Source of the DNA: Arenimonas sp049195245
Lineage (GTDB): Bacteria > Pseudomonadota > Gammaproteobacteria > Xanthomonadales > Xanthomonadaceae
Assembly: GCF_049195245.1 (NCBI RefSeq)
Contig: NZ_JBMIRR010000026.1
Location: 1 to 64,000, forward strand
Length of the DNA: 64,000 nt
Reading direction: 5' to 3'
A model generated the notes under the pieces. The model was not told where the DNA came from. It did not search any database and saw only the letters and a list, made by a program, of their open reading frames with translations. Position numbers and translations under genes: made by a program. This document shows positions 35,331-43,716 of the stretch, piece by piece; position 1 is the stretch's first letter; the number at the start of each line of letters is the position of its first letter.

Positions 35331-35741
35331 ATGAAGAACGCCTCCCTGTACGCCCGCTTCGCCAAGTCAGCCTCCCGCTTCTGCGGCCGCCCGCGCGTGT
35401 TCACGTTCGCGGTGCTGCTGATCGTGGCCTGGCTGGTCACGGGTCCGCTGTTCGGGTTCAGCGACACCTGGCAACTGGTGATCAACACCGGCACCACCAT
35501 CATCACCTTCCTGATGGTGTTCCTGATCCAGAACACGCAGAACCGCGATACCGAGGCGATACAGATCAAGCTCGACGAGCTGATCCGCGCCACCCAGGGC
35601 GCGCACAACGCATTGCTGGACCTGGAGGACATCGAGGAGCAGAGCCTCGACGCGTTCCGCCAGCGCTACCGCGCGCTCGCCGCTTCGGCACGGGCCGAGC
35701 TCAACCAGGGCCGCCAGGACACGGGTACGCCCGAGCCCTGA
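35331..35741 (+). CDS. Low-affinity iron permease family protein
   Basis: A 136-residue protein with two membrane helices and the characteristic PF04120 core: ARFAKSASRFCGRPRVF, GPLFGFSDTWQLVINTGTTIITFLMVFLIQNTQNRDTEAIQIKLDEL, then a soluble coiled tail. The family name comes from yeast Fet4 similarity; iron transport by the short bacterial forms is unproven. A ribosome site (AAGGTCAAG) lies just upstream. It stands alone. Confidence 0.88.
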   Translation: MKNASLYARFAKSASRFCGRPRVFTFAVLLIVAWLVTGPLFGFSDTWQLVINTGTTIITFLMVFLIQNTQNRDTEAIQIKLDELIRATQGAHNALLDLEDIEEQSLDAFRQRYRALAASARAELNQGRQDTGTPEP

Positions 35742-35904
35742 CGGCCGCCGCAAAGCCGGCTCGCCCGCGGACCGGCTCGATTGACGCCGGCGCGGGCCAC
35801 GGTGTTCACTTCAACCATCGGGGCGCATCCCAGACCAGGCATCGGCCGACCATGAAGTTCGCTTGGATTCTGCTGCCTTCCTTGTTCCTGGCCAGCAGCC
35901 CCGG

Positions 35905-36291
35905 ATGAGGGCCTGGCACGCCGGTTTCCTGCTGTGGGGCCTGCACGCCTGCTTCGGCGTGGCCCTGGTGGTGTTCATGCACCACAGCGAAGCCGACCTG
36001 GCGCTGCAGGCTTTGCAGTTCGTGCTCGCCACCGGCGTGCTGTTCTGCTGGGCCAGCCTGGATGCGCGGGCCTCCGGCCAGAAACTGGGCGCGGCGCAGC
36101 GCGTGTGCCTGGTGGTCTTCGGCTACCTTGCCGTGCCTTTCTACCTGGCCCGCTACCGCCGGACATCCCACTGGTGGCGATGGCTCGGCAAGGCCCTGGC
36201 CATCTTCGCTGGCTGCCTGGTTTTTTTCGTCTCGGCAGCCTTGCTTGCCGCCATCGTCGCGGCCCTGGCATCGCCAGGATTCCTGGGCTGA
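35905..36291 (+). CDS. Hypothetical membrane protein
   Basis: A 128-residue protein with about four membrane helices (RAWHAGFLLWGLHACFGVALVV, then near 32-50, 65-82 and 95-120). No family recognised. The ATG overlaps the stop of a tiny frame (35851-35907, KFAWILLPSLFLASSPG) that resembles a bare signal peptide and may be a leader or a remnant. Confidence 0.55.
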   Translation: MRAWHAGFLLWGLHACFGVALVVFMHHSEADLALQALQFVLATGVLFCWASLDARASGQKLGAAQRVCLVVFGYLAVPFYLARYRRTSHWWRWLGKALAIFAGCLVFFVSAALLAAIVAALASPGFLG

Positions 36292-36310
36292 TGCCGCCGG
36301 AGGGCTTCGC

Positions 36311-36715
36311 ATGAACAGAGCGCTCATCCGCAACGGGCTTGTCGCCGCCGGCCTCATGAGTATCGGCGGCGTCCTGGTGTTCTCGCGTGCATTCACCAAC
36401 ACGGCCATCAACGAAGCCGACCCCGTGGTGATGTCGAACTTCGGCCTGCTGATGATCATGGTATGGGGCCTGGCTTATCTGGGTGCGGCTGCCGTCACTT
36501 CCAACATCAGGTGGCTGGCCGCGGCGTTCGCGTTGGAAAAGCTCGTTTACGTGGTCGTGTGGATCAGGTGGCTGTCCGACAACAGTCTCGCGAAGCTCTA
36601 TGCCGAAGATCCGTTTGCGGGTGTTTTCTTCAGCATCTATGGCGCCAACGATCTGGTCTTCATGCTGTTTTTCGGAGCCATCTTCATCACGCAATCCCGC
36701 AGCAAGCAGAACTGA
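36311..36715 (+). CDS. Hypothetical four-helix membrane protein
   Basis: A 134-residue protein starting NRALIRNGLVAAGLMSIGG with four membrane helices and a short polar loop around DNSLAKLYAEDPFAG. The layout resembles small BphX/DUF-type integral proteins, but I cannot name the family. It lies 19 bases after its upstream neighbour and 47 before the Zn-ribbon gene. Confidence 0.65.
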   Translation: MNRALIRNGLVAAGLMSIGGVLVFSRAFTNTAINEADPVVMSNFGLLMIMVWGLAYLGAAAVTSNIRWLAAAFALEKLVYVVVWIRWLSDNSLAKLYAEDPFAGVFFSIYGANDLVFMLFFGAIFITQSRSKQN

Positions 36716-36762
36716 CACAACTTGCGGCCGATCCGGCGCCCCCCCTGAAGGATGGAAGGAAA

Positions 36763-36966
36763 ATGACGTCATTCGTCTGCACCAAATGCAATGGCACCGA
36801 ATACAGCCGCAAGGAGATGCGCGCCGAAGGCGGCCTGCTGTCGGCGGCATTCGATGTCGCCACCAACCGGTTCACCGCGGTGAGCTGCGAGAACTGCGGC
36901 TACACCGAACTCTATCGAACCAATGCGGGCGCGGGATCGAAGCTGCTGGATTTCCTGGTTTCGTGA
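36763..36966 (+). CDS. Zn-ribbon protein (DUF2082-like)
   Basis: A 67-residue protein with two CxxC knuckles: FVCTKCNG at residues 4-11 and SCENCGYTELY at about 41-51, framing KEMRAEGG. This is the pattern of PF09855 predicted nucleic-acid-binding zinc ribbons. AAGGA lies at the right distance from the ATG. It ends one base before the DUF4256 gene, so they are probably co-transcribed. Confidence 0.8.
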   Translation: MTSFVCTKCNGTEYSRKEMRAEGGLLSAAFDVATNRFTAVSCENCGYTELYRTNAGAGSKLLDFLVS

Positions 36967-36967
36967 G

Positions 36968-37522
36968 ATGGCCACCATGAAGCCCAAGGAAAAGTCCGCC
37001 CTGGTCGCAACGCTGGAAGCCCGCTTCCAGGCCCACCCCGCGCGGCACCGCAAGCTCACCTGGGCCCAGGTCCAGGCCCGCCTCGACGCGCATGCCGCCG
37101 CCCTCGACGCCCTGAAGGCGATGGAAGACACCGGCGGCGAGCCCGACGTGGTGGGCCACGACGCCGGCACCGGCGAGGTGCTGTTCTTCGACTGCGCAAC
37201 CGAAACTCCCGCCGGCCGCCGCAGCCTGTGCTACGACAAGCAGGCCCTGGACGCGCGCAAGGAGAACAAGCCCGCGGGCAGCGCCGTGCAATCGGCGGCC
37301 GACATGGGCATCACCCTGCTGGACGAAGCCGCCTACCGCCACCTGCAGACCCTGGGCGAATTCGACCTCAAGACCTCGAGCTGGATCCTGACCCCGCCGG
37401 CCATCCGCCAGCGCGGCGGCGCGCTGTTCTGCGACCGGCGCTATGGCCAGGTGTTCACCTACCACAACGGCGTGCAGTCCTATTACGCGGCCCGCGGCTT
37501 CCGCGGCCAGTTGCGGGTCTGA
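36968..37522 (+). CDS. DUF4256 family protein
   Basis: A 184-residue soluble protein with the family hallmarks: ARFQAHPARHRKLTW, LKAMEDTGGEPDVVGHD, EVLFFDCATETPAGRRSLCYD, and a closing GALFCDRRYGQVFTYHNGVQSYYAARGFRGQLRV-type end. The function is unknown. A Met three residues later is an equally possible start. It is followed by the NTF2-like gene in the same direction. Confidence 0.87.
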   Translation: MATMKPKEKSALVATLEARFQAHPARHRKLTWAQVQARLDAHAAALDALKAMEDTGGEPDVVGHDAGTGEVLFFDCATETPAGRRSLCYDKQALDARKENKPAGSAVQSAADMGITLLDEAAYRHLQTLGEFDLKTSSWILTPPAIRQRGGALFCDRRYGQVFTYHNGVQSYYAARGFRGQLRV

Positions 37523-37546
37523 GCCCACCGCCTCCCGGAGTTGCCC

Positions 37547-37939
37547 ATGACCGCCCACCCGATCGAAACCTGGCACCACCTGGTCCGCACCCGCGATGCG
37601 CGCGGCCTGCCCGCCCTGCTGGCCGAGGACGCCGTCTTCCACTCGCCGGTGGTGCACACGCCGCAGCGGGGCCGCCGCCTCGTCACCGGCTACCTGGCGG
37701 CGGCGTTCGAGGTGTTCTTCAGCCCCGGTTTCCGGTACGTGCGCGAAATTGTCGGTCCACAGGACGCGATGCTGGAGTTCGAAACCGAGATCGACGGCAT
37801 CCTGGTCAACGGCGTCGACCTGATCCGCTGGAACGCCGAGGGCCAGATCGTGGATTTCAAGGTGATGATCCGCCCGCTCAAGGCCATCGAGCTGATCCAC
37901 CGGCGCATGGGCGCCCTGCTCGCCAAAGGAGAACACTGA
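37547..37939 (+). CDS. NTF2-like (SnoaL-type) protein
   Basis: A 130-residue protein with a cone-shaped alpha+beta barrel pattern: N-terminal helices (ETWHHLVRTRDARGLPALLAED), AVFHSPVVHTP, and late strands GVDLIRWNAEGQIVDFKVMIRPLKA. Such domains serve as small enzymes or binding proteins; no active-site set is certain here. GGAG precedes ATG 37547. Its stop overlaps the next start by one base. Confidence 0.75.
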   Translation: MTAHPIETWHHLVRTRDARGLPALLAEDAVFHSPVVHTPQRGRRLVTGYLAAAFEVFFSPGFRYVREIVGPQDAMLEFETEIDGILVNGVDLIRWNAEGQIVDFKVMIRPLKAIELIHRRMGALLAKGEH

Positions 37940-38268
37940 TGAACCGACGGATCCTGATGTTTGCGCTGGCCGCCGCCTTGCCGGTGGGCGCGCAGGGGGT
38001 GCCGCATGACGACGTGCACGAGCACGACCGCGTCTTCCAGCGCGCCAGCGAACTGGTGCCCTGGTGCAAGGCCGAAGCCGAGGCCCACTTCGTCGGCCGC
38101 GGCGAAACCACCTACCAGTGGACATCGTCCTACCACGACCGCGGCAACGTGCTGCACGTGGAGGGAAAACTGCGGGTCGAAGGCGCTGACATCGGCGTGC
38201 ACTGCCGCATCGCGCGCGGCGCCCGCGAGCAATACGCTACCATCGAGATCTCCGATCCCCGCGCCTGA
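37939..38268 (+). CDS. Secreted hypothetical protein
   Basis: A 109-residue protein with a signal peptide (ILMFALAAALPVGAQG). The mature part has two cysteines (VPWCKAEAEAHF, GVHCRIARG) and an ASELVPWC motif seen in small periplasmic proteins, but I do not recognise the family. Overlap TGATG with the NTF2-like gene indicates translational coupling. Confidence 0.65.
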   Translation: MNRRILMFALAAALPVGAQGVPHDDVHEHDRVFQRASELVPWCKAEAEAHFVGRGETTYQWTSSYHDRGNVLHVEGKLRVEGADIGVHCRIARGAREQYATIEISDPRA

Positions 38269-38277
38269 GACCCCTCG

Positions 38278-38730
38278 ATGGACTACACCCCGGACCAGCA
38301 GCGCGTGCTGGACGACATCCGCAAGTACGGCTGCCACGCCATCCACGTACAGGCCAGCGACGACGAGCCGTCCTACACCTACACCGTGGGCATCGCCCGT
38401 ACTTCGGACGCCGCCGACCTGGTGGTGTTCGGGCAGCCGCATCCCGACGCGCACCGCCTGCTGCACCACTACAACCGGCTGGTGCGCGAAGGCCAGCGCT
38501 TCGAGGCCGGCCAGCGGGTCTCGGGTTTCCTGAAGGGCCAGGACTGCGAGCTGCGCGCCGTCGGCGAGCGGCACAAGGCCGCGCTGTTCGAATGGAACCG
38601 CTGGCTGCACGACGGCGGCTTCGACTTCCCGATGCTGCAGCTGGTCTACCCCACGGTCGAAGGCATCTGGCCCTGGGACCGGTCGGCCAACGACTGGCTG
38701 CGTCGCAACCAGCCGCTGCTGTCGGCCTGA
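38278..38730 (+). CDS. DUF4262 family protein
   Basis: A 150-residue soluble protein with the DUF4262 pattern: DIRKYGCHAIHVQASDDEPSYTYTVGI at the start, ADLVVFGQPHP, and WPWD near the end (LQLVYPTVEGIWPWD). The function is unknown. It closes the plus-strand accessory run and is convergent with ctpA. Confidence 0.87.
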   Translation: MDYTPDQQRVLDDIRKYGCHAIHVQASDDEPSYTYTVGIARTSDAADLVVFGQPHPDAHRLLHHYNRLVREGQRFEAGQRVSGFLKGQDCELRAVGERHKAALFEWNRWLHDGGFDFPMLQLVYPTVEGIWPWDRSANDWLRRNQPLLSA

Positions 38731-38739
38731 GGCCGGCGC

Positions 38740-40020
38740 TCAGCCGCCGGTGCGGGCCCGCGCCACCGTGGCGGGGGCCGGCTTCTTGAGCCGCGCCAGC
38801 GCCTGTGCGATCGCGGCATCGCCCTGGATCACTTCGCCGCGCGCATAGCCGTCACCGGCTTCGTCGGCGCCACGCAGATGGCCGGGCAGGTCCTGTTCGC
38901 GCAGGCCGCGGGTGGCTTCGCCGCGCAGCAGCACATCGGGCCGGATGCCGCGGGCCTGGATGGACTTGCCGCTGGGCGTGTAATAACGCGCCGTGGTCAG
39001 CTTCACCGAGTCGCCGTTTTCCAGCGGCACCACGGTCTGCACCGAGCCCTTGCCGAAGGTGCGGCTGCCCATCAGCGTCGCGCGGCGATGGTCGCGCAGC
39101 GCGCCGGCCAGCACTTCGGCCGCGCTGGCGGTGCCCGCGTCCACCAGCACCACCACGCGCGCGCCCTGGCTCAGGTCGCCGGCCTTGGCATGGAAGCTGG
39201 CGTTGGAGTACGGCAGCCGGCCCTTGGTGCTGACGATCAGGCCCTTGTCGAGGAAGGCGTCGGCCGCCTCGACCGCGGCATTGAGCAGGCCGCCCGGATT
39301 GCTGCGCAGGTCCAGCACCACGCCCGACAGCGGCGCGGCGTTTTTCTTCGCCAGATCCGCCAGCTGGCGACCCACCTGCGGACCCGTGTCGGCCTGGAAG
39401 GTGCTGATGCGCAGGTAGCCGTAGCCCGGCTCGAGCAGGCGGCTGCTGACGCTGACCACGCGGATGGTCTCGCGCGTGATCACCAGCTCGCGCGGCATGC
39501 TGTCGCCCGAGCGCAGGTAGGTGAGCGTGACCTTGGAGCCGGGCTCGCCGCGCAGCTCGCGGCTGGCGGCGTCGGCCCCGTCGGCGTCCAGGGCCTGGCC
39601 GTTGACGGCGATGATGATGTCGCCCGCCATCAGGCCGGCCCGCTGCGCGGGCGTGCCGTCGATGGGCGAGACCACCATCAGGGTCTTGTCGGGGCGCTGT
39701 TCGATCTCGACGCCGATGCCGGAGTATTCGCCCTCGGTCTGCTCCTGCAGGGCTTCGGCCTCGTCCTTTTCCAGGTACGCGCTGTGCGGGTCCAGGTCCG
39801 ACAGCAGGCCGCGCAGCGCGGCCTTCATCAGGGCCTGGTCGTCCAGCGGCTCGACGTAGGCGTCCTGGATGGCGCGGTAGACGGCGACGTAGCGCTGGAT
39901 CTCGGCCAGCGGCACCGAGCGCGGCACGCTTTCGGGCGCCTCGGGATCGATCGGCGAGGACACGGTCTGGGCCGCGGCCGGCAGGGCCAGGGCAAGCAGC
40001 AGGGGCAGGATCGGGCGCAT
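38740..40020 (-). CDS. C-terminal processing peptidase, S41 family
   Basis: A 426-residue periplasmic serine protease. A signal peptide (LPLLLALALPAAAQ) is followed by DPHSAYL, a PDZ domain (YSGIGVEIEQ to about residue 190) and the tail-specific protease domain with catalytic Ser299 in GTASAAEV and Lys324 in TFGKGSVQ. CtpA-type enzymes trim envelope proteins and cell-wall hydrolases. It follows envC in the same direction, the common gpmI-envC-ctpA order. Confidence 0.93.
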   Translation of the reverse strand: MRPILPLLLALALPAAAQTVSSPIDPEAPESVPRSVPLAEIQRYVAVYRAIQDAYVEPLDDQALMKAALRGLLSDLDPHSAYLEKDEAEALQEQTEGEYSGIGVEIEQRPDKTLMVVSPIDGTPAQRAGLMAGDIIIAVNGQALDADGADAASRELRGEPGSKVTLTYLRSGDSMPRELVITRETIRVVSVSSRLLEPGYGYLRISTFQADTGPQVGRQLADLAKKNAAPLSGVVLDLRSNPGGLLNAAVEAADAFLDKGLIVSTKGRLPYSNASFHAKAGDLSQGARVVVLVDAGTASAAEVLAGALRDHRRATLMGSRTFGKGSVQTVVPLENGDSVKLTTARYYTPSGKSIQARGIRPDVLLRGEATRGLREQDLPGHLRGADEAGDGYARGEVIQGDAAIAQALARLKKPAPATVARARTGG

Positions 40021-40059
40021 GACGCGATTATGCCCCCGTGGCGTCGCCGCCGCGTGCAT

Positions 40060-41220
40060 TCAGGGCCGCAGCCAGGGCTTGGGATCCTGCGGCTGGCCGT
40101 TGCGGCGCAGCTCGAAATACAGCGCCGGCCGGCCCTGCCCGCCCGAGCTGCCCACCGTGGCCAGCGGTTCGCCGGCCCGGACCCAGTCGCCCACGTCCTT
40201 GAGCAGGGCGTCGTTGAAGGCATACAGGCTCATCCAGCCATCGCCGTGGTCGATGATCACCAGCAGGCCATAGCCCTTGAGCCAGTCCGAATAGGCCACG
40301 CGGCCCGGCGCGGCGGCGCGCACTTCGGCACCGGCGGTGCCGGCGATCAGCAGGCCGTCGCTGGTGCGGCCATCGGGCAGGCGGCCGCCGAAGCCCGCCA
40401 GCGCAGCCCCGGCCAGCGGCCGGCCCAGCTGGCCGCGTCGGCTGGCAAAGGGCCGGTTGTCGTCCACCTGGCGCGGGATGTCGGCCACGGCGTCGCGCAG
40501 CTGCTCGAGCAGCTTGACCACCGATTTCTCGTCGCGCCCCAGCGCGGCCAGGCGCGCGGCGCGGTCCTTGAACGTGGTTTCCAGCGTGGCCAGCACCGCC
40601 GCGCGTTCGGTGCGCTGGCCCTCCAGCGCCGTCAGTTCGGATTGCTGCTGCAGGCGCGCGGCCTCCAGCACCTGGCGCTGGTCGACGATCTGCTGGCCGA
40701 CGGTGGCCAGCTGCTGCAGCTCGGCCAGCAGGCCGGTGATGCGCTGCTGGCGGTCGTTCTGGAAATAGCGGTGGTAGGCCAGCACCCGCGCCAGGTCGCT
40801 CATGCGGTCCTGGGCCAGCAGCAGCTTGAGCTGTTCGTGCCGACCCAGTGCGTAGGCCGAGCGCACCAGGGTGGCCAGGGCCTCGCGCTGTTCGACCAGG
40901 CCGGCCTCCAGCGTCAGCTTGCGCGCCTCGAGCTTCTGCAGCTCCAGCTCTTGCGTGGCGATGCCGGCCTCGGTGCTGCGCAGGGCGCGCACGGCGTTGC
41001 TGACCTGGGCGTCGGCTTCGCGCAGTGCGCGCGTGGCCTGGCTGCGTTCGCCCTCGAAGGCGCGCTGCTCGGCGGTGATGGCCTTGATCTGGCTGCGCAG
41101 CGTGTCCAGCCGCTGCTGCGCAGCGGCTTCCTTCTTCGCGCGTTCGGGCGCGCCCTGCGCCAGCGCGCAGGGCGCCACCAGCAGCAGCGCCAGCGCCAGG
41201 GCCGCGGCGCGCAGGCTCAA
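40060..41220 (-). CDS. envC: Murein hydrolase activator EnvC-like
   Basis: A 386-residue periplasmic protein: signal peptide (ALALLLVAPCALAQ), a long coiled coil (residues 25-245) and a C-terminal LytM/M23 domain from about 285. In the LytM domain VIIDHGDGWMSLYAF replaces the zinc ligand set seen in active endopeptidases, consistent with EnvC acting as an amidase activator in division. The start is a TTG overlapping the gpmI stop (TTGA), which is unusual but gives an ideal signal peptide. Confidence 0.9.
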   Translation of the reverse strand: MSLRAAALALALLLVAPCALAQGAPERAKKEAAAQQRLDTLRSQIKAITAEQRAFEGERSQATRALREADAQVSNAVRALRSTEAGIATQELELQKLEARKLTLEAGLVEQREALATLVRSAYALGRHEQLKLLLAQDRMSDLARVLAYHRYFQNDRQQRITGLLAELQQLATVGQQIVDQRQVLEAARLQQQSELTALEGQRTERAAVLATLETTFKDRAARLAALGRDEKSVVKLLEQLRDAVADIPRQVDDNRPFASRRGQLGRPLAGAALAGFGGRLPDGRTSDGLLIAGTAGAEVRAAAPGRVAYSDWLKGYGLLVIIDHGDGWMSLYAFNDALLKDVGDWVRAGEPLATVGSSGGQGRPALYFELRRNGQPQDPKPWLRP

Positions 41221-42776
41221 GCCAGGTTCACCAGCGAGCGGCCGGTCATTTCCGGCGGCTGCGGCAGGCCCAGCAGCTGCAGCATCGTCGGTGCGATGTC
41301 GCGCAGGGCGCCGCCGGCGCGCAGGCTGGCCTTCCGGCCCACGTACACCAGCGGCACCGGGCCGACCGTGTGCGAGGTGTGCGGCTGGCCGGTGTCGGGG
41401 TCGCGCATCATTTCCAGGTTGCCGTGGTCGGCGGTGACGATCATCTCGCCGCCGACGCTGGCCAGCGCGGCGCGGATCGCGCCCAGCGCATCGTCCACGG
41501 CCTCGGCCGCCTTCACCGCCGCGGCCAGGATGCCGCTGTGGCCGACCATGTCGGGATTGGCGATGTTGCACAGGATCACGTCGTGCCGGCGCGCGCGGAT
41601 GTCGTCGGTGAGGCGCGCGGTGAGCTGGGGCAGGTTCATCTCGGGCTGCAGATCGTAGGTGGCGACCTTGGGCGAGGGAATCAGCGCGCGCTCCTCGCCG
41701 GCGAGCTGGGCTTCGCGGCCGCCGCTCATGAAGAAGGTCACGTGCGCGTACTTTTCCGTCTCGGCGATGCGCAGCTGGGTGAGTCCGTTCGCGGCCAGCA
41801 CGTCGCCCAGGGTGTTGCGCAGGTCCTCGGGCCCGAAGGCGACCGGCGCGGGCAGGTTCGCGTCGTACTCGGTGAGGCAGGTGAAGCGCGACAGCCGGAT
41901 GGGACGCGGCTTTGCGAAACCGGCGAAATCAGGCGATACGAACACGCTGGTCAGCTGGCGCGCGCGGTCGGCGCGGAAGTTCATGAAGACCACCGCGTCG
42001 CCATCGCGCAGGCCGCGTGCGCCGGAGATCACGGTGGGCTGCACGAACTCGTCGTTCTCGTCGCGGCCGTAGGCGGCATGCAGGGCGGTGATCGCGTCCG
42101 AGGCGGTGTCGTCGGCCTCCGCCTCGGCGATGGCGCGGTAGGCGCGCTCGACCCGGTCCCAGCGGTTGTCGCGGTCCATGGCCCAGTAGCGGCCGCTGAT
42201 CGTGGCGATGTGCGCATCGCCACCCTGGGCGCAGATGGCCGCCAGCTTCTGCAGGCTGGGCTCGGCCGAGCGCGGCGGGGTGTCGCGGCCGTCGAGGAAG
42301 GCGTGCACGGCGATTTCGCCCACGCCCTCGCGGCGGGCCAGCTCGATCATCGCGAACAGGTGGTCTTCGTGGCTGTGCACGCCCCCGGGCGACAGCAGGC
42401 CGAACAGGTGCAGGCTGCCGCCGTTCTCCCGGGCCGCACGGCAGGCGGCCACCAGCTCGGGGTTGGCGAAGAAGCTGCCGTCCTCGATGGCGGCGTCCAC
42501 CCGGGTCAGGTCCTGGTAGACGATGCGGCCGGCACCGATGTTCATGTGGCCGACTTCGGAATTGCCCATCTGCCCGTCGGGCAGGCCCACGTGTTTGCCC
42601 TCGGTGTGCACCAGGGTGTGCGGGCACTCGGCCAGCAGGCGCTTCCAGTTGGGCAGCCTGGCCAGGGCCAGGGCGTTGTCGGCGGGGTCGTCGCGGTGGC
42701 CCCAGCCGTCCAGGATCAGCAGCAGCAGGGGCTTGGGGCGGGCAGTGGACAAGGTCGGCTCCGGGACGAACGGCAT
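41217..42776 (-). CDS. gpmI: 2,3-bisphosphoglycerate-independent phosphoglycerate mutase
   Basis: The 519-residue Mn-dependent iPGM interconverts 3- and 2-phosphoglycerate. The phosphatase-like domain opens with LLLILDGWGHRDD and has the nucleophile Ser73 in QMGNSEVGHMNIGAG; DGRDTPP, FMNFRADRARQL, and the late NIANPDMVGHSG and VTADHGNLE metal-binding motifs are present. A Pro-rich N-terminal extension of about 15 residues precedes the domain. It is first in the gpmI-envC-ctpA string. Confidence 0.97.
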   Translation of the reverse strand: MPFVPEPTLSTARPKPLLLLILDGWGHRDDPADNALALARLPNWKRLLAECPHTLVHTEGKHVGLPDGQMGNSEVGHMNIGAGRIVYQDLTRVDAAIEDGSFFANPELVAACRAARENGGSLHLFGLLSPGGVHSHEDHLFAMIELARREGVGEIAVHAFLDGRDTPPRSAEPSLQKLAAICAQGGDAHIATISGRYWAMDRDNRWDRVERAYRAIAEAEADDTASDAITALHAAYGRDENDEFVQPTVISGARGLRDGDAVVFMNFRADRARQLTSVFVSPDFAGFAKPRPIRLSRFTCLTEYDANLPAPVAFGPEDLRNTLGDVLAANGLTQLRIAETEKYAHVTFFMSGGREAQLAGEERALIPSPKVATYDLQPEMNLPQLTARLTDDIRARRHDVILCNIANPDMVGHSGILAAAVKAAEAVDDALGAIRAALASVGGEMIVTADHGNLEMMRDPDTGQPHTSHTVGPVPLVYVGRKASLRAGGALRDIAPTMLQLLGLPQPPEMTGRSLVNLA

Positions 42777-42885
42777 ATCGAAATTGTAGCCCCGCCGGGC
42801 CAGTCTGGGCCCGCCGCCGCGCCGGGGATTTAAACCCTGTGCACGCGGGCGGCATCCCATCCGGGAATCCCCAAGGAGCAACCCC

Positions 42886-43605
42886 ATGCGCACCCGCAAG
42901 CTGGCATCCCTCATCGCCCTGTCCCTGCTGCTGTCCGGCCCGGTCCTGGCCCAGGAAAACGTCGACAAGGTGTTCGGCGGCATCACCGCCGAAGCCGGCA
43001 AGGAATACGGCAGCCTGGAGACGGTCAACGGCGGCATCACGGTGCGCGAAGGCGCCCAGGTGCGCCAGGCCGAAACCGTCAATGGCGGCATCCACATCCA
43101 CAACCGCGCCCGCCTGGGCAGCGCCGAGACCGTCAACGGCGGCATCGAGCTGGGCGACGTGGCCAGCGCGCGCTCGCTGGAGACCGTGAATGGCGGCATC
43201 GACCTGGGCGCCGGCTCGCTGGTGGAACAGAACGTGGAGACCGTCAACGGCGGCATCCGCGGCGAGAAGGGCGCGCGCGTGCGCGGCGATGCGTCCACGG
43301 TCAACGGCAAGCTCGACTTCACCGGCGGCGAGATCGGCGGCGACCTGGTCACCACCAATGGCGACATCCTGCTCGAGTCGACCACGGTGGCCGGCGGCAT
43401 CCGGGTCGAGAAGCCGAATTCGACCTGGTTCAATTCGGGCAAGCAGCGCAAGCCGCGCATCGTAGTCGGCCCGGGCTCGGTGGTGCAGGGGTCGCTGGTG
43501 TTCGAGCGCGAGGTGGAGCTGTTCGTACACGCCAGCGCCAAGATCGGCCCGGTTACGGGCGCCACCGCGCAGTCCTACACCGACCGACTGCCGGCCCGCG
43601 ACTGA
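42886..43605 (+). CDS. Secreted repeat protein with ETVNGGI units (beta-helix, bactofilin-like)
   Basis: A 239-residue protein with a signal peptide (SLIALSLLLSGPVLAQ). From about residue 45 it is built of 18-19-residue units starting ETVNGGI: five exact ETVNGGI, a preceding VFGGI, then STVNGKL and TTNGDI variants. Each unit has a turn (NGG) and two strands, the design of a right-handed beta-helix, as in polymer-forming (bactofilin) proteins, though this one is exported. The C-terminal 60 residues are non-repetitive and basic. A ribosome site AAGGAGC precedes the ATG. Function unknown. Confidence 0.8.
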   Translation: MRTRKLASLIALSLLLSGPVLAQENVDKVFGGITAEAGKEYGSLETVNGGITVREGAQVRQAETVNGGIHIHNRARLGSAETVNGGIELGDVASARSLETVNGGIDLGAGSLVEQNVETVNGGIRGEKGARVRGDASTVNGKLDFTGGEIGGDLVTTNGDILLESTTVAGGIRVEKPNSTWFNSGKQRKPRIVVGPGSVVQGSLVFEREVELFVHASAKIGPVTGATAQSYTDRLPARD

Positions 43606-43623
43606 AGCACCGTCCCCGCCGCC

Positions 43624-43656
43624 TCCGGGCCGCGGGGCCCGCGCCCGGGGCCCGGA
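43624..43656. terminator. Possible hairpin terminator after the repeat-protein gene
   Basis: TCCGGGCC (43624-43631) pairs with GGCCCGGA (43649-43656), with a smaller GGGGCCC palindrome inside. There is no T run; in this GC-rich context it may be chance. Confidence 0.3.
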
Positions 43657-43716
43657 AGCGCGGCCAGGGCATCGGGGCTAGAATCGGGGTTCAACCTCCT
43701 CCGGAGAACCCCTGGA

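Noticed and set aside
35851..35907. Tiny frame encoding only a signal-peptide-like sequence (KFAWILLPSLFLASSPG)
   Set aside because: Eighteen codons with no mature part; possible leader or remnant, not enough to call a gene.
38740..42776. Plus-strand long frames opposite ctpA, envC and gpmI
   Set aside because: No recognisable domain and no start context; antisense to a conserved operon.
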